The notes under the pieces are model-generated. The model did no database searches, was not told the DNA's origin, and worked only from the letters and a program-made list of their open reading frames with translations. From assembly GCA_949299935.1 (NCBI GenBank), contig CASGCE010000014.1:1-64000 (forward strand): a stretch of DNA of 64,000 bases, given 5' to 3'. Shown in pieces: positions 8,405 through 15,915 of the stretch. The position numbers and the translations under genes were made by a program. Source of the DNA: an uncultured bacterium. GTDB lineage: Bacteria; Cyanobacteriota; Vampirovibrionia; Gastranaerophilales; Gastranaerophilaceae. How positions within the stretch are numbered: position 1 is the stretch's first letter; each line of letters opens with the position of its first letter.

Positions 8405-9904
8405 ATGATACAACAAATTCAACCATTACAACAAAATAATAAACCGGCAAGAGTAAGTATTTTACAGATGAACGATTTTCATGCAAAATTACCAAATCTT
8501 GAAAGGATGTATACTGCATCAAAAATGTTTGACAGTTTTGATGCTTCTGCCGATAAATTAAAACTTTCTTCCGGAGATGACGGTATAGGTGAAGATTTTG
8601 TTTTGTCCAAAGCTGTCAGTAAAATACTTGATATGATAGGAATAACAAAACGACAAAACGGAAATCATGAATTTGATATTGTTCCTTCAAAACACGCTCA
8701 AATTGCAAAAGATGCTAGTTACAAGGAATTAGGTGCAATAAATATTCATGTTTCGGAAAAAAGTCTTCTTGACGGTATTATGCTGAAGTCCGCCATAGAA
8801 GAATGTAACGGCAACAAATACGGTATTGTCGGGATAGGTCCTTCTGATTTATTTACAAGGTTAAAAGATGGGAGTTCAAAAGAGGATTTGATCGTTGATG
8901 ATCTGCCGACCACAATTGCTAATCTTCAGCAAGAGGTAGATAAACTAAGAGAAAAAGGTGTTAATAAGATTATACTTTTATCGCACAGCGGCTATGTGAA
9001 TGATATCGAAATCGCTAAGCATACGAGAGGCATTGATGTTATTCAGGGAGGACATTCGCATGATTTGATTAAAGGGGTCGAAGAAGGTAAAAACTTGTTT
9101 TATAATCTTGATAATGAGCCGGTTGTTATTACTCAGAACGGAAAAGACGGCGAATATTTCGGGATTTTGAACGTGGATTTTGATGAAAACGGTGTTATAC
9201 AATCTGTACAAAATAATGTTATTCCAACAAAAATATTTAACAGAACGCTTCCGGCAAAATTTTTAGTGGAACAAATTATAGGTAAGCCTGAGCATATAGG
9301 TGTGATTAACTCTGTGCCGCCCGTGCCTGCAAACAGATTGATTGAGAACAATCCTCACGGGAATTTTATTGTGGATGCTATGAGAAAAGAATTAGGTGTT
9401 GATATTGCATTGCTTAATGCCGCTAATATCCGCGGTAATTTTGAAAAAGGAAATGTTGATTCAAGAAAAATTTCTGAAATTACGCCATTTAAAAATAAAT
9501 TAGTTATAGCAAAAATAAGTGAAAAAGAACTGGTTGATGCAATAAAGCTTGGTGGCAAATCGTTTGTTCATCCTGATAATAAACCGGGTATTGTTTATGT
9601 TTCAGCGCTTAAATATACAATGAATGATAAAGGCGAATTATTAAAGCTTGCTTATGTTGATGATGACGGACATGAAACTCCAATTGATATTGGTAATCCT
9701 GATCCGAATAAAATTTTAAGAGTTGCTATGGATGATTTTTATGCAACAGGCGGCGATGGATTTGGCATGTTGAATAAAAAACACGAAGCGGAAGTTGTAT
9801 ATGATTTTGATAAAGACAAACTTGTTTGTGATTACATAAAAAAACTCAACAAACCAGTTGATATTGTTGATGATAAAAGAATTGAAATAATTAAAGCGAA
9901 TTAA
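8405..9904 (+). CDS. UshA/5'-nucleotidase-family metallophosphoesterase without signal peptide
   Basis: A 499-residue two-domain protein. The N-terminal metallophosphatase domain has MNDFHAKL (Asp24, His26), SSGDDG (55-60), GNHEFD (86-91, catalytic Asn-His), SHSG (193-196) and GGHSHD (215-220), the complete set of metal ligands for this family. The C-terminal 5'-nucleotidase domain follows from about residue 315 (NPHGNFIVDAM, LNAANIRGNF, ITPFKN, TGGDGFGM). Family members usually carry a signal peptide and act outside the cytoplasm; here residues 1-16 are polar (MIQQIQPLQQNNKPAR), implying a cytosolic protein or an unusual export route. It starts one base after the papain-like gene and overlaps the convergent sigma-factor gene by 4 bases. 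Confidence 0.85.
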   Translation: MIQQIQPLQQNNKPARVSILQMNDFHAKLPNLERMYTASKMFDSFDASADKLKLSSGDDGIGEDFVLSKAVSKILDMIGITKRQNGNHEFDIVPSKHAQIAKDASYKELGAINIHVSEKSLLDGIMLKSAIEECNGNKYGIVGIGPSDLFTRLKDGSSKEDLIVDDLPTTIANLQQEVDKLREKGVNKIILLSHSGYVNDIEIAKHTRGIDVIQGGHSHDLIKGVEEGKNLFYNLDNEPVVITQNGKDGEYFGILNVDFDENGVIQSVQNNVIPTKIFNRTLPAKFLVEQIIGKPEHIGVINSVPPVPANRLIENNPHGNFIVDAMRKELGVDIALLNAANIRGNFEKGNVDSRKISEITPFKNKLVIAKISEKELVDAIKLGGKSFVHPDNKPGIVYVSALKYTMNDKGELLKLAYVDDDGHETPIDIGNPDPNKILRVAMDDFYATGGDGFGMLNKKHEAEVVYDFDKDKLVCDYIKKLNKPVDIVDDKRIEIIKAN

Positions 9905-10563
9905 AATCCGTATTGTTCTTTTGAGTTGAGGTATTCTCGCACGGCGTTAAGTGAAGCCTGGACAATACGCGTAACTCTTGATGAGGAAAGCCCAACCTGT
10001 GTTGCTATATCTTTTACCTGCATGTTTCTGTAAAATCTGTATTCAACAACGGTTCTCTCTTTTGGCGGGAGTTTAGAAATCGCTTCTCTAATCATTCTTC
10101 CCATTTCCGTTATTTCGGCATTTTCATCAGGAAGAGCGTGCGGATCTTTTACAAAATCAAACGGTGAGTCATTGTCGCTTGCAGATGCTGCCAGTCCATC
10201 AATTGACAGGATTGTTTCATATACAGCCTCCCTAATCTTTGCTCGCTGCATATCCATTCCTTCGACCGCTTCATCTTCTTCGTATTCGCCTTCTGCCTTG
10301 TGTTTCATTGCGTACCACTTATAGCGTATTCTTAATTCATTTCTTATCGCCCAGCGTACGGCTGTTGCTATATAGGCTGCGTTATATTTTTCCAATTGTT
10401 CCGGTGTTTTATCTTTTATTAAAACCTGAACGGCAATTATTCCTATAGAGAGCAGTTCCTCATACTCAACCATATGTGCGGGTATACGCTTGTGTTCTAC
10501 CCTTGCTACTTTCTGCACTATATCTATGTATTCTTGTAATTTATTTTTGTCCTGCATAACCAT
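9901..10563 (-). CDS. Sigma-70 family alternative sigma factor (FliA/WhiG-like)
   Basis: A 220-residue sigma factor with regions 2, 3 and 4. Region 2 includes the YEELLSIGIIAVQVLI helix and the IATAVRWAIRNELR core-binding/-10 recognition segment. An acidic linker (EGEYEEDEAVEG) separates it from region 3. Region 4 has LPPKERTVVEYRFYRNMQVKDIA and the helix-turn-helix VGLSSSRVTRIVQASLNAVREYL. Size and layout fit the FliA/sigma-28 group. It follows flhB on the same strand with a 44-base gap, the arrangement expected for a flagellar or type III secretion regulator. ATG codons at 10563 and 10557 are both possible starts. Target genes are not known from the window. Confidence 0.85.
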   Translation of the reverse strand: MVMQDKNKLQEYIDIVQKVARVEHKRIPAHMVEYEELLSIGIIAVQVLIKDKTPEQLEKYNAAYIATAVRWAIRNELRIRYKWYAMKHKAEGEYEEDEAVEGMDMQRAKIREAVYETILSIDGLAASASDNDSPFDFVKDPHALPDENAEITEMGRMIREAISKLPPKERTVVEYRFYRNMQVKDIATQVGLSSSRVTRIVQASLNAVREYLNSKEQYGF

Positions 10564-10607
10564 GATTACAGAATTATATTATTACAGTTTAAATATAATT
10601 AACCCAT

Positions 10608-11669
10608 TTATTTGGTGGATTTTTTCATATTATAAACAAAAATCAGGATTTCGGCAATTGCTTTGTACAATTCCGGCGGAATCATATGGTTAAGTTCTAC
10701 CATTTTAAACAGTGCACGTGCAACGGGTGCATTTTCAATAACCGGAACGTTATGTTCCTTTGCAATATCGATTATTTTTTTGGCTATTAATTCCGTGCCT
10801 TTTGCAATAAGCATCGGTGATGACATTTCTTCCGCATTATATTTTAGTGCACATGCAATATGTGTTGGGTTTGTGACAACGAAATCAGCTTCGGGAACGG
10901 CATCCATCATGCCTTGTTGAAGCATTTGCATACGTCTTTGTCTTAAAGCGGCTTTTACATTCGGGTCACCTTCAGTATTTTTGTACTCGTCTTTAATTTC
11001 CTTAAAAGACATTTTTTGATCTTTAAGAAATTTCCATTTTGTAACACCGTAATCTGCTGCTGAAATTACTAGAAATGCTATGCAAGCTTTAAAGATAAAT
11101 TCGGTGATTAATTTGCCGAATTCAATCATTACTGCAAAATTGTTGTCTATTGCGGCCAGCATTAGTATACTTTCGATATGTGACATATATACGCTCCAGC
11201 CTATATATCCCAATATCATAACTTTCAAAATATTTTTAAGAAGTTCAAATAATGTTTTAATTGACATTATATTTTTGAAATATTTTGTCGGATTAAGTTT
11301 ATCGAGCTTAGGTACCAAAGGTGCAGTTGCAACAAGCGGGCCAACCTGAATGAAATCAGCCATTATAGCCACAAACCAAGCAAGGAAAAGTATTGGGCCT
11401 ATAATTAAAACCGAGCATTTTAACGTTACGGTAAGTATGTAGGTCATACCTATATTTGATATGTGTCCATTTGGGATTTGTTCGTACAAAAGTGTATATA
11501 ACTGAACAATTTGATTCCATATAAAGGGTGCAAGAGCAACTATTACCGAAAAAAGTATTAAAAGCGATATCGCGGTTGAAAAATCTTTAGATTTTACAAC
11601 CTGACCCTCTTTTCTTGCCTGCTCCAGTTTCCGGGGAGTAGCATCAAACTGTTTATCTTCATCTGCCAT
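10608..11669 (-). CDS. flhB: FlhB/SctU type III export switch protein
   Basis: A 353-residue inner-membrane component of the flagellar or injectisome export gate. It opens MADEDKQFDATPRKLEQARKEGQV, the family N-terminus, followed by four transmembrane segments (about 31-52, 76-105, 145-162 and 185-205). The cytoplasmic domain has the self-cleavage motif NPTH at 267-270, at the usual position, and ends in the typical IAEILIFVYNMKK. Cleavage between Asn and Pro switches export from rod/hook to filament substrates. The gene lies between deoC and the sigma factor on one strand. No other export-gate gene (flhA, fliP, fliQ, fliR) is in the window, so flagellum versus injectisome cannot be told. Confidence 0.93.
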   Translation of the reverse strand: MADEDKQFDATPRKLEQARKEGQVVKSKDFSTAISLLILFSVIVALAPFIWNQIVQLYTLLYEQIPNGHISNIGMTYILTVTLKCSVLIIGPILFLAWFVAIMADFIQVGPLVATAPLVPKLDKLNPTKYFKNIMSIKTLFELLKNILKVMILGYIGWSVYMSHIESILMLAAIDNNFAVMIEFGKLITEFIFKACIAFLVISAADYGVTKWKFLKDQKMSFKEIKDEYKNTEGDPNVKAALRQRRMQMLQQGMMDAVPEADFVVTNPTHIACALKYNAEEMSSPMLIAKGTELIAKKIIDIAKEHNVPVIENAPVARALFKMVELNHMIPPELYKAIAEILIFVYNMKKSTK

Positions 11670-11685
11670 AGGTAACCTTCAGTAA

Positions 11686-12327
11686 TTATTGTACTATTTT
11701 CACGCCTGAGCTCGTTCCGAGTCTGCAAGCCCCTGCTCTAATAAGCTTTTCTGCAGTTTCTTTGTCTTTAATCCCGCCTGAAGCTTTGACTTTTAATCCG
11801 AACGGAGTTACTGTTTCGTGCATTAATTTTACATCTTCCTCTTTTGCACCGAGTCCGTTTTTAACAAATCCGGTCGATGTCTTTACAAAATCCGCATTGC
11901 CTTTTATGCATAGTTCACATGCCTTTTTGATTTCATTTTGCGTTAGCAAATCTGTTTCAATTATTACTTTCAAAATATGTGAACCGATGGCTTCTTTTAT
12001 CTTTTTAATTTCGTTTATGATTAAGTCATATTTTTCATCCTTAAGCCAAGTCACATTTATAACCATATCTATCTCATCTGCGCCGTCTTGGATTGCACAT
12101 TCGGCTTCATATATTTTCACTTCGGTTTTATTTGCTCCAAGAGGAAAACCTATTACGGTTACTATTTTTATATCGGTATTTTCTAAACATTTCTTGGCTA
12201 ATCTTGCATAGCAAGGGTTTATGCATACTCCTTTGAAGTGATATTTTTTTGCTTCTTCAAACAAGTTAAGAAGTTCTTTTTCTGTGGCGTCTTGCTTCAA
12301 AAGCGTATGTTCAATGTATTTTTCCAT
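11686..12327 (-). CDS. deoC: Deoxyribose-phosphate aldolase
   Basis: A 213-residue cytosolic class I aldolase that splits 2-deoxyribose 5-phosphate into glyceraldehyde 3-phosphate and acetaldehyde in deoxynucleoside catabolism. Visible motifs are IEHTLLK at the N-terminus, VCINPCYARLA, VTVIGFPLGA, DGADEIDMVIN, VKVIIET-like strand ILKVIIETDLL, FVKTSTGF with the Schiff-base Lys and LKVKASGGIKD with the second Lys. Length is typical. An AAGGAG ribosome-binding site precedes the ATG. It is 16 bases upstream of flhB on the same strand, so flhB and the sigma factor may be read from the deoC promoter. Confidence 0.96.
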   Translation of the reverse strand: MEKYIEHTLLKQDATEKELLNLFEEAKKYHFKGVCINPCYARLAKKCLENTDIKIVTVIGFPLGANKTEVKIYEAECAIQDGADEIDMVINVTWLKDEKYDLIINEIKKIKEAIGSHILKVIIETDLLTQNEIKKACELCIKGNADFVKTSTGFVKNGLGAKEEDVKLMHETVTPFGLKVKASGGIKDKETAEKLIRAGACRLGTSSGVKIVQ

Positions 12328-12396
12328 AATTTCTCCTTATAAAGCTTGCATATAACAACAAAATTATAGCATGGAGTTTCATTTTAAAAAATGTTG

Positions 12397-12425
12397 TTGT
12401 CAAATATCTAATAATATTATATAAT
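12397..12425 (+). promoter_or_regulatory. Sigma70 promoter of the first G-tract prepilin gene
   Basis: TTGTCA (12397-12402), 17 bases, TATAAT (12420-12425). Transcription would start near 12432, at or within AAGGAGG (12432-12438), five bases before ATG 12444. Confidence 0.8.
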
Positions 12426-12443
12426 AATTCCAAGGAGGTTTGA

Positions 12444-13297
12444 ATGTTATATTTGAGAAGCTGTAACGGGGGGGGGCGACTCCTCTAAGCCAATGTAGTC
12501 GTTGGATCAGACTAATCAGCTACCGGTCTGAATTAACAAATGGTCGTAAGAAAAGCAGAAACGGTTTTACATTAGCGGAAGTTTTAATAACATTATCGGT
12601 CATCGGTATAGTTGCGGCGTTGACGATACCGAATTTGATAACAAAATATCAAAAAAAACAGACGGTATCAGGTCTGAGGGAAGCATATTCGATTTTGAGT
12701 AATGCGGCAAGGTTATCAGAAGCGGAAAACGGTCCTATGTCGACATGGGATTATCCTAAAATTTCAGGGACTGAATTGATGGGAGTTTTTATAGAAAAAT
12801 ATTATCTGCCCTATTTGCGTTCTGCAAAATTAATGACTCGCTCTGAATTTAAGAGTATGTATCCTAAGTATAGTGTTAAGAATTTATCGGGAACCGGTGA
12901 AGGGCACATGATTTATCACCAAGTGGTAATTCTTTCAAATGGTATGATATTATTTTTTAATGACGTGTATTATGGAACATCAAACTATCTGTGGATTTAT
13001 GCAGACATAAATGGTCTTGCCGGTCCAAATAGAATCGGCCATGATATATTTGTATTTGATGGTTCATCTTGGGGAAAAAGGGGTAATACGTACGTCAATT
13101 TTTGGTCACACTATACTTGTGCTACAAGAGCATGCTATATGGCTTCAGGTCCCGAAGAAGGTACTTCTGAGGCTGAAAGTAACCGCGGCTACTACGGATG
13201 TTCAAAGGATAACAAATATGGATATTATGCAGGTTATTACTGTGGTGCGCTAATAAGATATGACGGGTGGAAAATCGCTGATGATTACCCTTGGTAG
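12444..13297 (+). CDS. Prepilin-like protein 1, frame broken at a G9 tract
   Basis: A type IV pilin-like (pseudopilin) protein. AAGGAGG and ATG 12444 begin a short frame, MLYLRSCN, that runs through nine G (12468-12476) and stops at TAA 12486-12488. The prepilin frame is open from the G tract to 13297 but lies one frame away, with no ATG, GTG or TTG before the TTG at 12620 inside the hydrophobic helix. A -1 frameshift in the run, or a tract of 7 or 10 G, would fuse the two. The fused protein reads GGATPLS, a basic stretch of about 35 residues, then NG/FTLAEVLITL with prepilin peptidase Gly(-1), Phe(+1) and Glu(+5). The C-terminal domain has INGLAGPNRIGHDIF and ends DGWKIADDYPW, matching the 15143 gene. 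Either off, frameshifted or affected by a homopolymer error. Confidence 0.72.
12468..12501 (+). promoter_or_regulatory. G9-CGACTCCTCTAAG element of prepilin gene 1
   Basis: Nine G (12468-12476) followed by the 13-base block shared with the copies at 15051 and 19693. CGACT (12477-12481) can pair with AGTCG (12497-12501), placing a hairpin directly after the slippery run. Confidence 0.75.
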
Positions 13298-13339
13298 TAT
13301 GTATTTTTAAGTTAGGATAAAGGTAAACATTTGTTTTTA

Positions 13340-13348
13340 TGTTAATAT
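13340..13348 (+). promoter_or_regulatory. Extended -10 promoter of the SulP gene, leaderless
   Basis: TGT-TAATAT (13340-13348), six bases before ATG 13355. There is no Shine-Dalgarno sequence and no good -35 box. Confidence 0.6.
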
Positions 13349-13354
13349 TTACTT

Positions 13355-14974
13355 ATGTTTTTAAATCTAAAAGCAAAATTCGGAATATTTATAGGGGATG
13401 TTTTTGGTGGAATTAATTCAGCCATAATTGCGCTTCCGCAAGCGTTGGCATTTGGAGTTGCGACGGGATTTGGAGCGGGGGCAGGGTTGTGGGGTGCAAT
13501 AATTTTATGTTTTGTTGCCGGAATTTTGGGTACAAAAACTCCTATGATATCAGGTATTACAGGGCCTGTAGCTATTGTTACCGCATCAATCATGCATGCT
13601 ATGGGGCAGGATATTAATTCTGTTGTTCTAATAATTGCTCTTGCCGCCATATTTCAGATAATACTTTCCATGACGCAGTTGTTGAATATTGTTAAATATG
13701 TACCATATCCGGTTATATCAGGCTTTATGAACGGTGTGGGGATTATTATCATTATACTTCAGATTAATCCTTTAATAGGGCATGCTGCGCTTTCCTCTAC
13801 TATTGAAAGCATTCAGAAACTTTTTATTAACCTGGGTGCAATAAATTTTGATGCTTTAATTTTAGGTGTCACAACTTTGTTAATTGTATTTTTAATGCCC
13901 AAAAAAATCAACAAACTCATTCCATCCACCGTTGCAGCGCTTGTTATTTGTACTTTCATTTCTATAAAATTTGGTTTCAATGTGGATAAAATTGAAGTTA
14001 TTTCTATCGATTTTCCGAAATTAATATTACCAAAAGCAAGCTTCTTACAGATAGTTAACAATTTACAATATGCGATTACTCTTGCGGTAATATTGTCGTC
14101 AGAAAGTTTATTAACAGGTTTAGTTTGTGATTCTTTAACCAAGATTAGAAATAATCCGAGACATCTTATAGCTGCGCAGGGAATTGGTAATTTAGTATGT
14201 TCAATGGCGGGTGCTTTACCCGGTGCTGCTGCAACAATGCGAACAGTTGCAGCGTTAAAGGCAGGTGCTAAAACTAAAATGGCGACTGTTGTCAGTCCGC
14301 TTATTTTGCTTATACTTTTGTTTAAATTGTCCGGATTTGTTGCGGAAATTCCTTTACCTGTGCTTGCTGGTATCCTTATCAAAATCGGATACGACATTAT
14401 TGATATTAAATTGTTAAAGGTAATTAAATATGCACCAAAAGACGATTTATACGTTCTATTGGTTGTTTTCTTCTTAACGGTATTTTATAACCTGATAGTT
14501 GCTGTTGGTGCGGGGATTGTTTTGGCGGCGCTTTTGTATGCTAAGAGAACTGCTGACAAAGTTAAACTGGTTCAAAAGCCGATTTACGACGCTGAGATTA
14601 TTGCGCTGGAGAAAATTTTAGAGCATGATTATCATCATAAAATTCGTATTGTTCATATTGACGGACAATTTTTCTTTGGCTCAGCTACACAGCTTATTGC
14701 CCAATTTGATGAACTTTTGGGAACAAGATATCTTATACTTAATTATGATGCAAATGATTTATTGGATATATCTGCAATTTTCGCTTTTGAAGATATTGTA
14801 TTAAGGTTAAAAAGTCAGCATATAAAAATTCTTCTTGTAATCCATGACAGAAAGCTTTATGAACAACTGGAAAAGCATTTAATTATTAAAGAAATCGGTG
14901 AGCATCACATATTTTATTCTGAGATAGATGCGATTAATTTCGCAAAAAATTCGTTGAAAAAAAAATATAAATAA
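13355..14974 (+). CDS. SulP-family anion transporter with STAS domain
   Basis: A 539-residue inner-membrane carrier of the SLC26/SulP family. Residues 1-400 are hydrophobic and contain about a dozen membrane segments. GGINSAIIALPQALAFGVATG (about 19-39) is the family's conserved first helix region. Further conserved pieces are SGITGPVAIVTAS and SMAGALPGAAATMRTVAALKAGAKT. Residues about 435-530 form a cytoplasmic STAS domain (VHIDGQFFFGSATQLIAQF). Substrates in the family include sulfate, bicarbonate and dicarboxylates; the sequence alone does not decide. The start follows a -10 box by six bases. It lies between two prepilin genes without an obvious link to them. Confidence 0.92.
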   Translation: MFLNLKAKFGIFIGDVFGGINSAIIALPQALAFGVATGFGAGAGLWGAIILCFVAGILGTKTPMISGITGPVAIVTASIMHAMGQDINSVVLIIALAAIFQIILSMTQLLNIVKYVPYPVISGFMNGVGIIIIILQINPLIGHAALSSTIESIQKLFINLGAINFDALILGVTTLLIVFLMPKKINKLIPSTVAALVICTFISIKFGFNVDKIEVISIDFPKLILPKASFLQIVNNLQYAITLAVILSSESLLTGLVCDSLTKIRNNPRHLIAAQGIGNLVCSMAGALPGAAATMRTVAALKAGAKTKMATVVSPLILLILLFKLSGFVAEIPLPVLAGILIKIGYDIIDIKLLKVIKYAPKDDLYVLLVVFFLTVFYNLIVAVGAGIVLAALLYAKRTADKVKLVQKPIYDAEIIALEKILEHDYHHKIRIVHIDGQFFFGSATQLIAQFDELLGTRYLILNYDANDLLDISAIFAFEDIVLRLKSQHIKILLVIHDRKLYEQLEKHLIIKEIGEHHIFYSEIDAINFAKNSLKKKYK

Positions 14975-15003
14975 TTGACATGCTCTGTAAAACTATTTAT
15001 AAT
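14975..15003 (+). promoter_or_regulatory. Consensus sigma70 promoter of the second G-tract prepilin gene
   Basis: TTGACA (14975-14980), a 17-base spacer and TATAAT (14998-15003), a perfect consensus. The transcript would begin near 15010, immediately before GGAGG (15013-15017). Confidence 0.88.
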
Positions 15004-15050
15004 ACATTATATGGAGGTTACGTAGAAGGTGCGCGAGCAGTGAGGTTCTC

Positions 15051-15119
15051 GGGGGGGGGCGACTCCTCTAAGTAAATATAACAAGGGTTTTAAACAATTT
15101 GGCAAGGTCGCTTACTTAG
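15051..15119 (+). promoter_or_regulatory. G9-CGACTCCTCTAAG element of prepilin gene 2
   Basis: Nine G (15051-15059) and the conserved block. GCGAC (15059-15063) is complementary to GTCGC (15107-15111). CTAAGTAA (15068-15075) is complementary to TTACTTAG (15112-15119). The two pairings interlock, so they are either alternatives or a pseudoknot-like fold. Confidence 0.7.
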
Positions 15120-15142
15120 AAATATTTGCCAGCATAATTCGG

Positions 15143-15898
15143 TTGAAGAATAATTCTTACACGGTAACATCTAATCAAAGAGCATTTACGCTTGCTGAAA
15201 TACTTATAACATTGGGAATAGTTGGTGTTGTGGCTGCTTTGACCATTCCGACTTTGATTTTAAAATATCAAAAGCGTGAGTATGCTGCAAGGCTTTCCCA
15301 GACTTATAGTGTGTTATCAAATGCTGTTAAACTTTCGCAGTCAGATTATGGAGATATTTCGACGTGGGATTACAATACAAATAAAAATCTAGAAGGTAAT
15401 ACTAGTGTAATGCGTGATATTGTAAGCGCTTATACAGAAAAATATTTTTTGCCTCATTTAAGAGTATCCAAAAACTACGGTTATGTAGCTCTGTCGAGTG
15501 CGGGCTACCCGAAGTACAAAACAAAAGGTGGTGTAGTGTACTTGGCTGCTGCCTCAAATGGTTATATTGTAGAATTGTCAAGTGGAGTAACTCTGTTTTT
15601 CTGGTACAATTACACTTACGTTGATGGTGCTTCAAGTATTTTAAGATTTACGGAACCGCTTATTTTTGTTGATGTAAACGGCAAAGCAGGGCCAAATGTT
15701 GTAGGAAGAGATTTTTATGTATTCATCCTTTCAACTTCAAAAAATTGTCTGATAACTTATGGGGACTACTTTGAGTATTTTTCGCGTACTCAGTTTATTG
15801 AACAATGCGGCAGTACTACGAGTAATACTGCTAATTTATATTGTGCTGGATTAATCAAACTTGATGGCTGGAAAATTAAGGATGATTATCCCTGGTAA
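15143..15898 (+). CDS. Prepilin-like protein 2
   Basis: A 251-residue pseudopilin from TTG 15143. The prepilin peptidase site is QRA/FTLAEILITL with Ala at -1 and Glu at +5, followed by the helix GIVGVVAALTIPTL. The globular part has VDVNGKAGPNVVGRDFYVF and ends LDGWKIKDDYPW, homologous to the 12444 gene. TTG 15143 has no good ribosome-binding site. The frame is open upstream through ATPLSKYNKGF back to the G9 tract at 15051, as in the other two copies. GGAGG at 15013 and GTG 15040 are the nearest plausible initiation signals. GTG 15040 is one base out of frame with the prepilin and would fit with eight G. ATG 15011 stops after four codons. The real N-terminus is therefore uncertain; the coding body is secure. 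Confidence 0.8.
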   Translation: MKNNSYTVTSNQRAFTLAEILITLGIVGVVAALTIPTLILKYQKREYAARLSQTYSVLSNAVKLSQSDYGDISTWDYNTNKNLEGNTSVMRDIVSAYTEKYFLPHLRVSKNYGYVALSSAGYPKYKTKGGVVYLAAASNGYIVELSSGVTLFFWYNYTYVDGASSILRFTEPLIFVDVNGKAGPNVVGRDFYVFILSTSKNCLITYGDYFEYFSRTQFIEQCGSTTSNTANLYCAGLIKLDGWKIKDDYPW

Positions 15899-15915
15899 AA
15901 GTGATCCTGTTTTTT

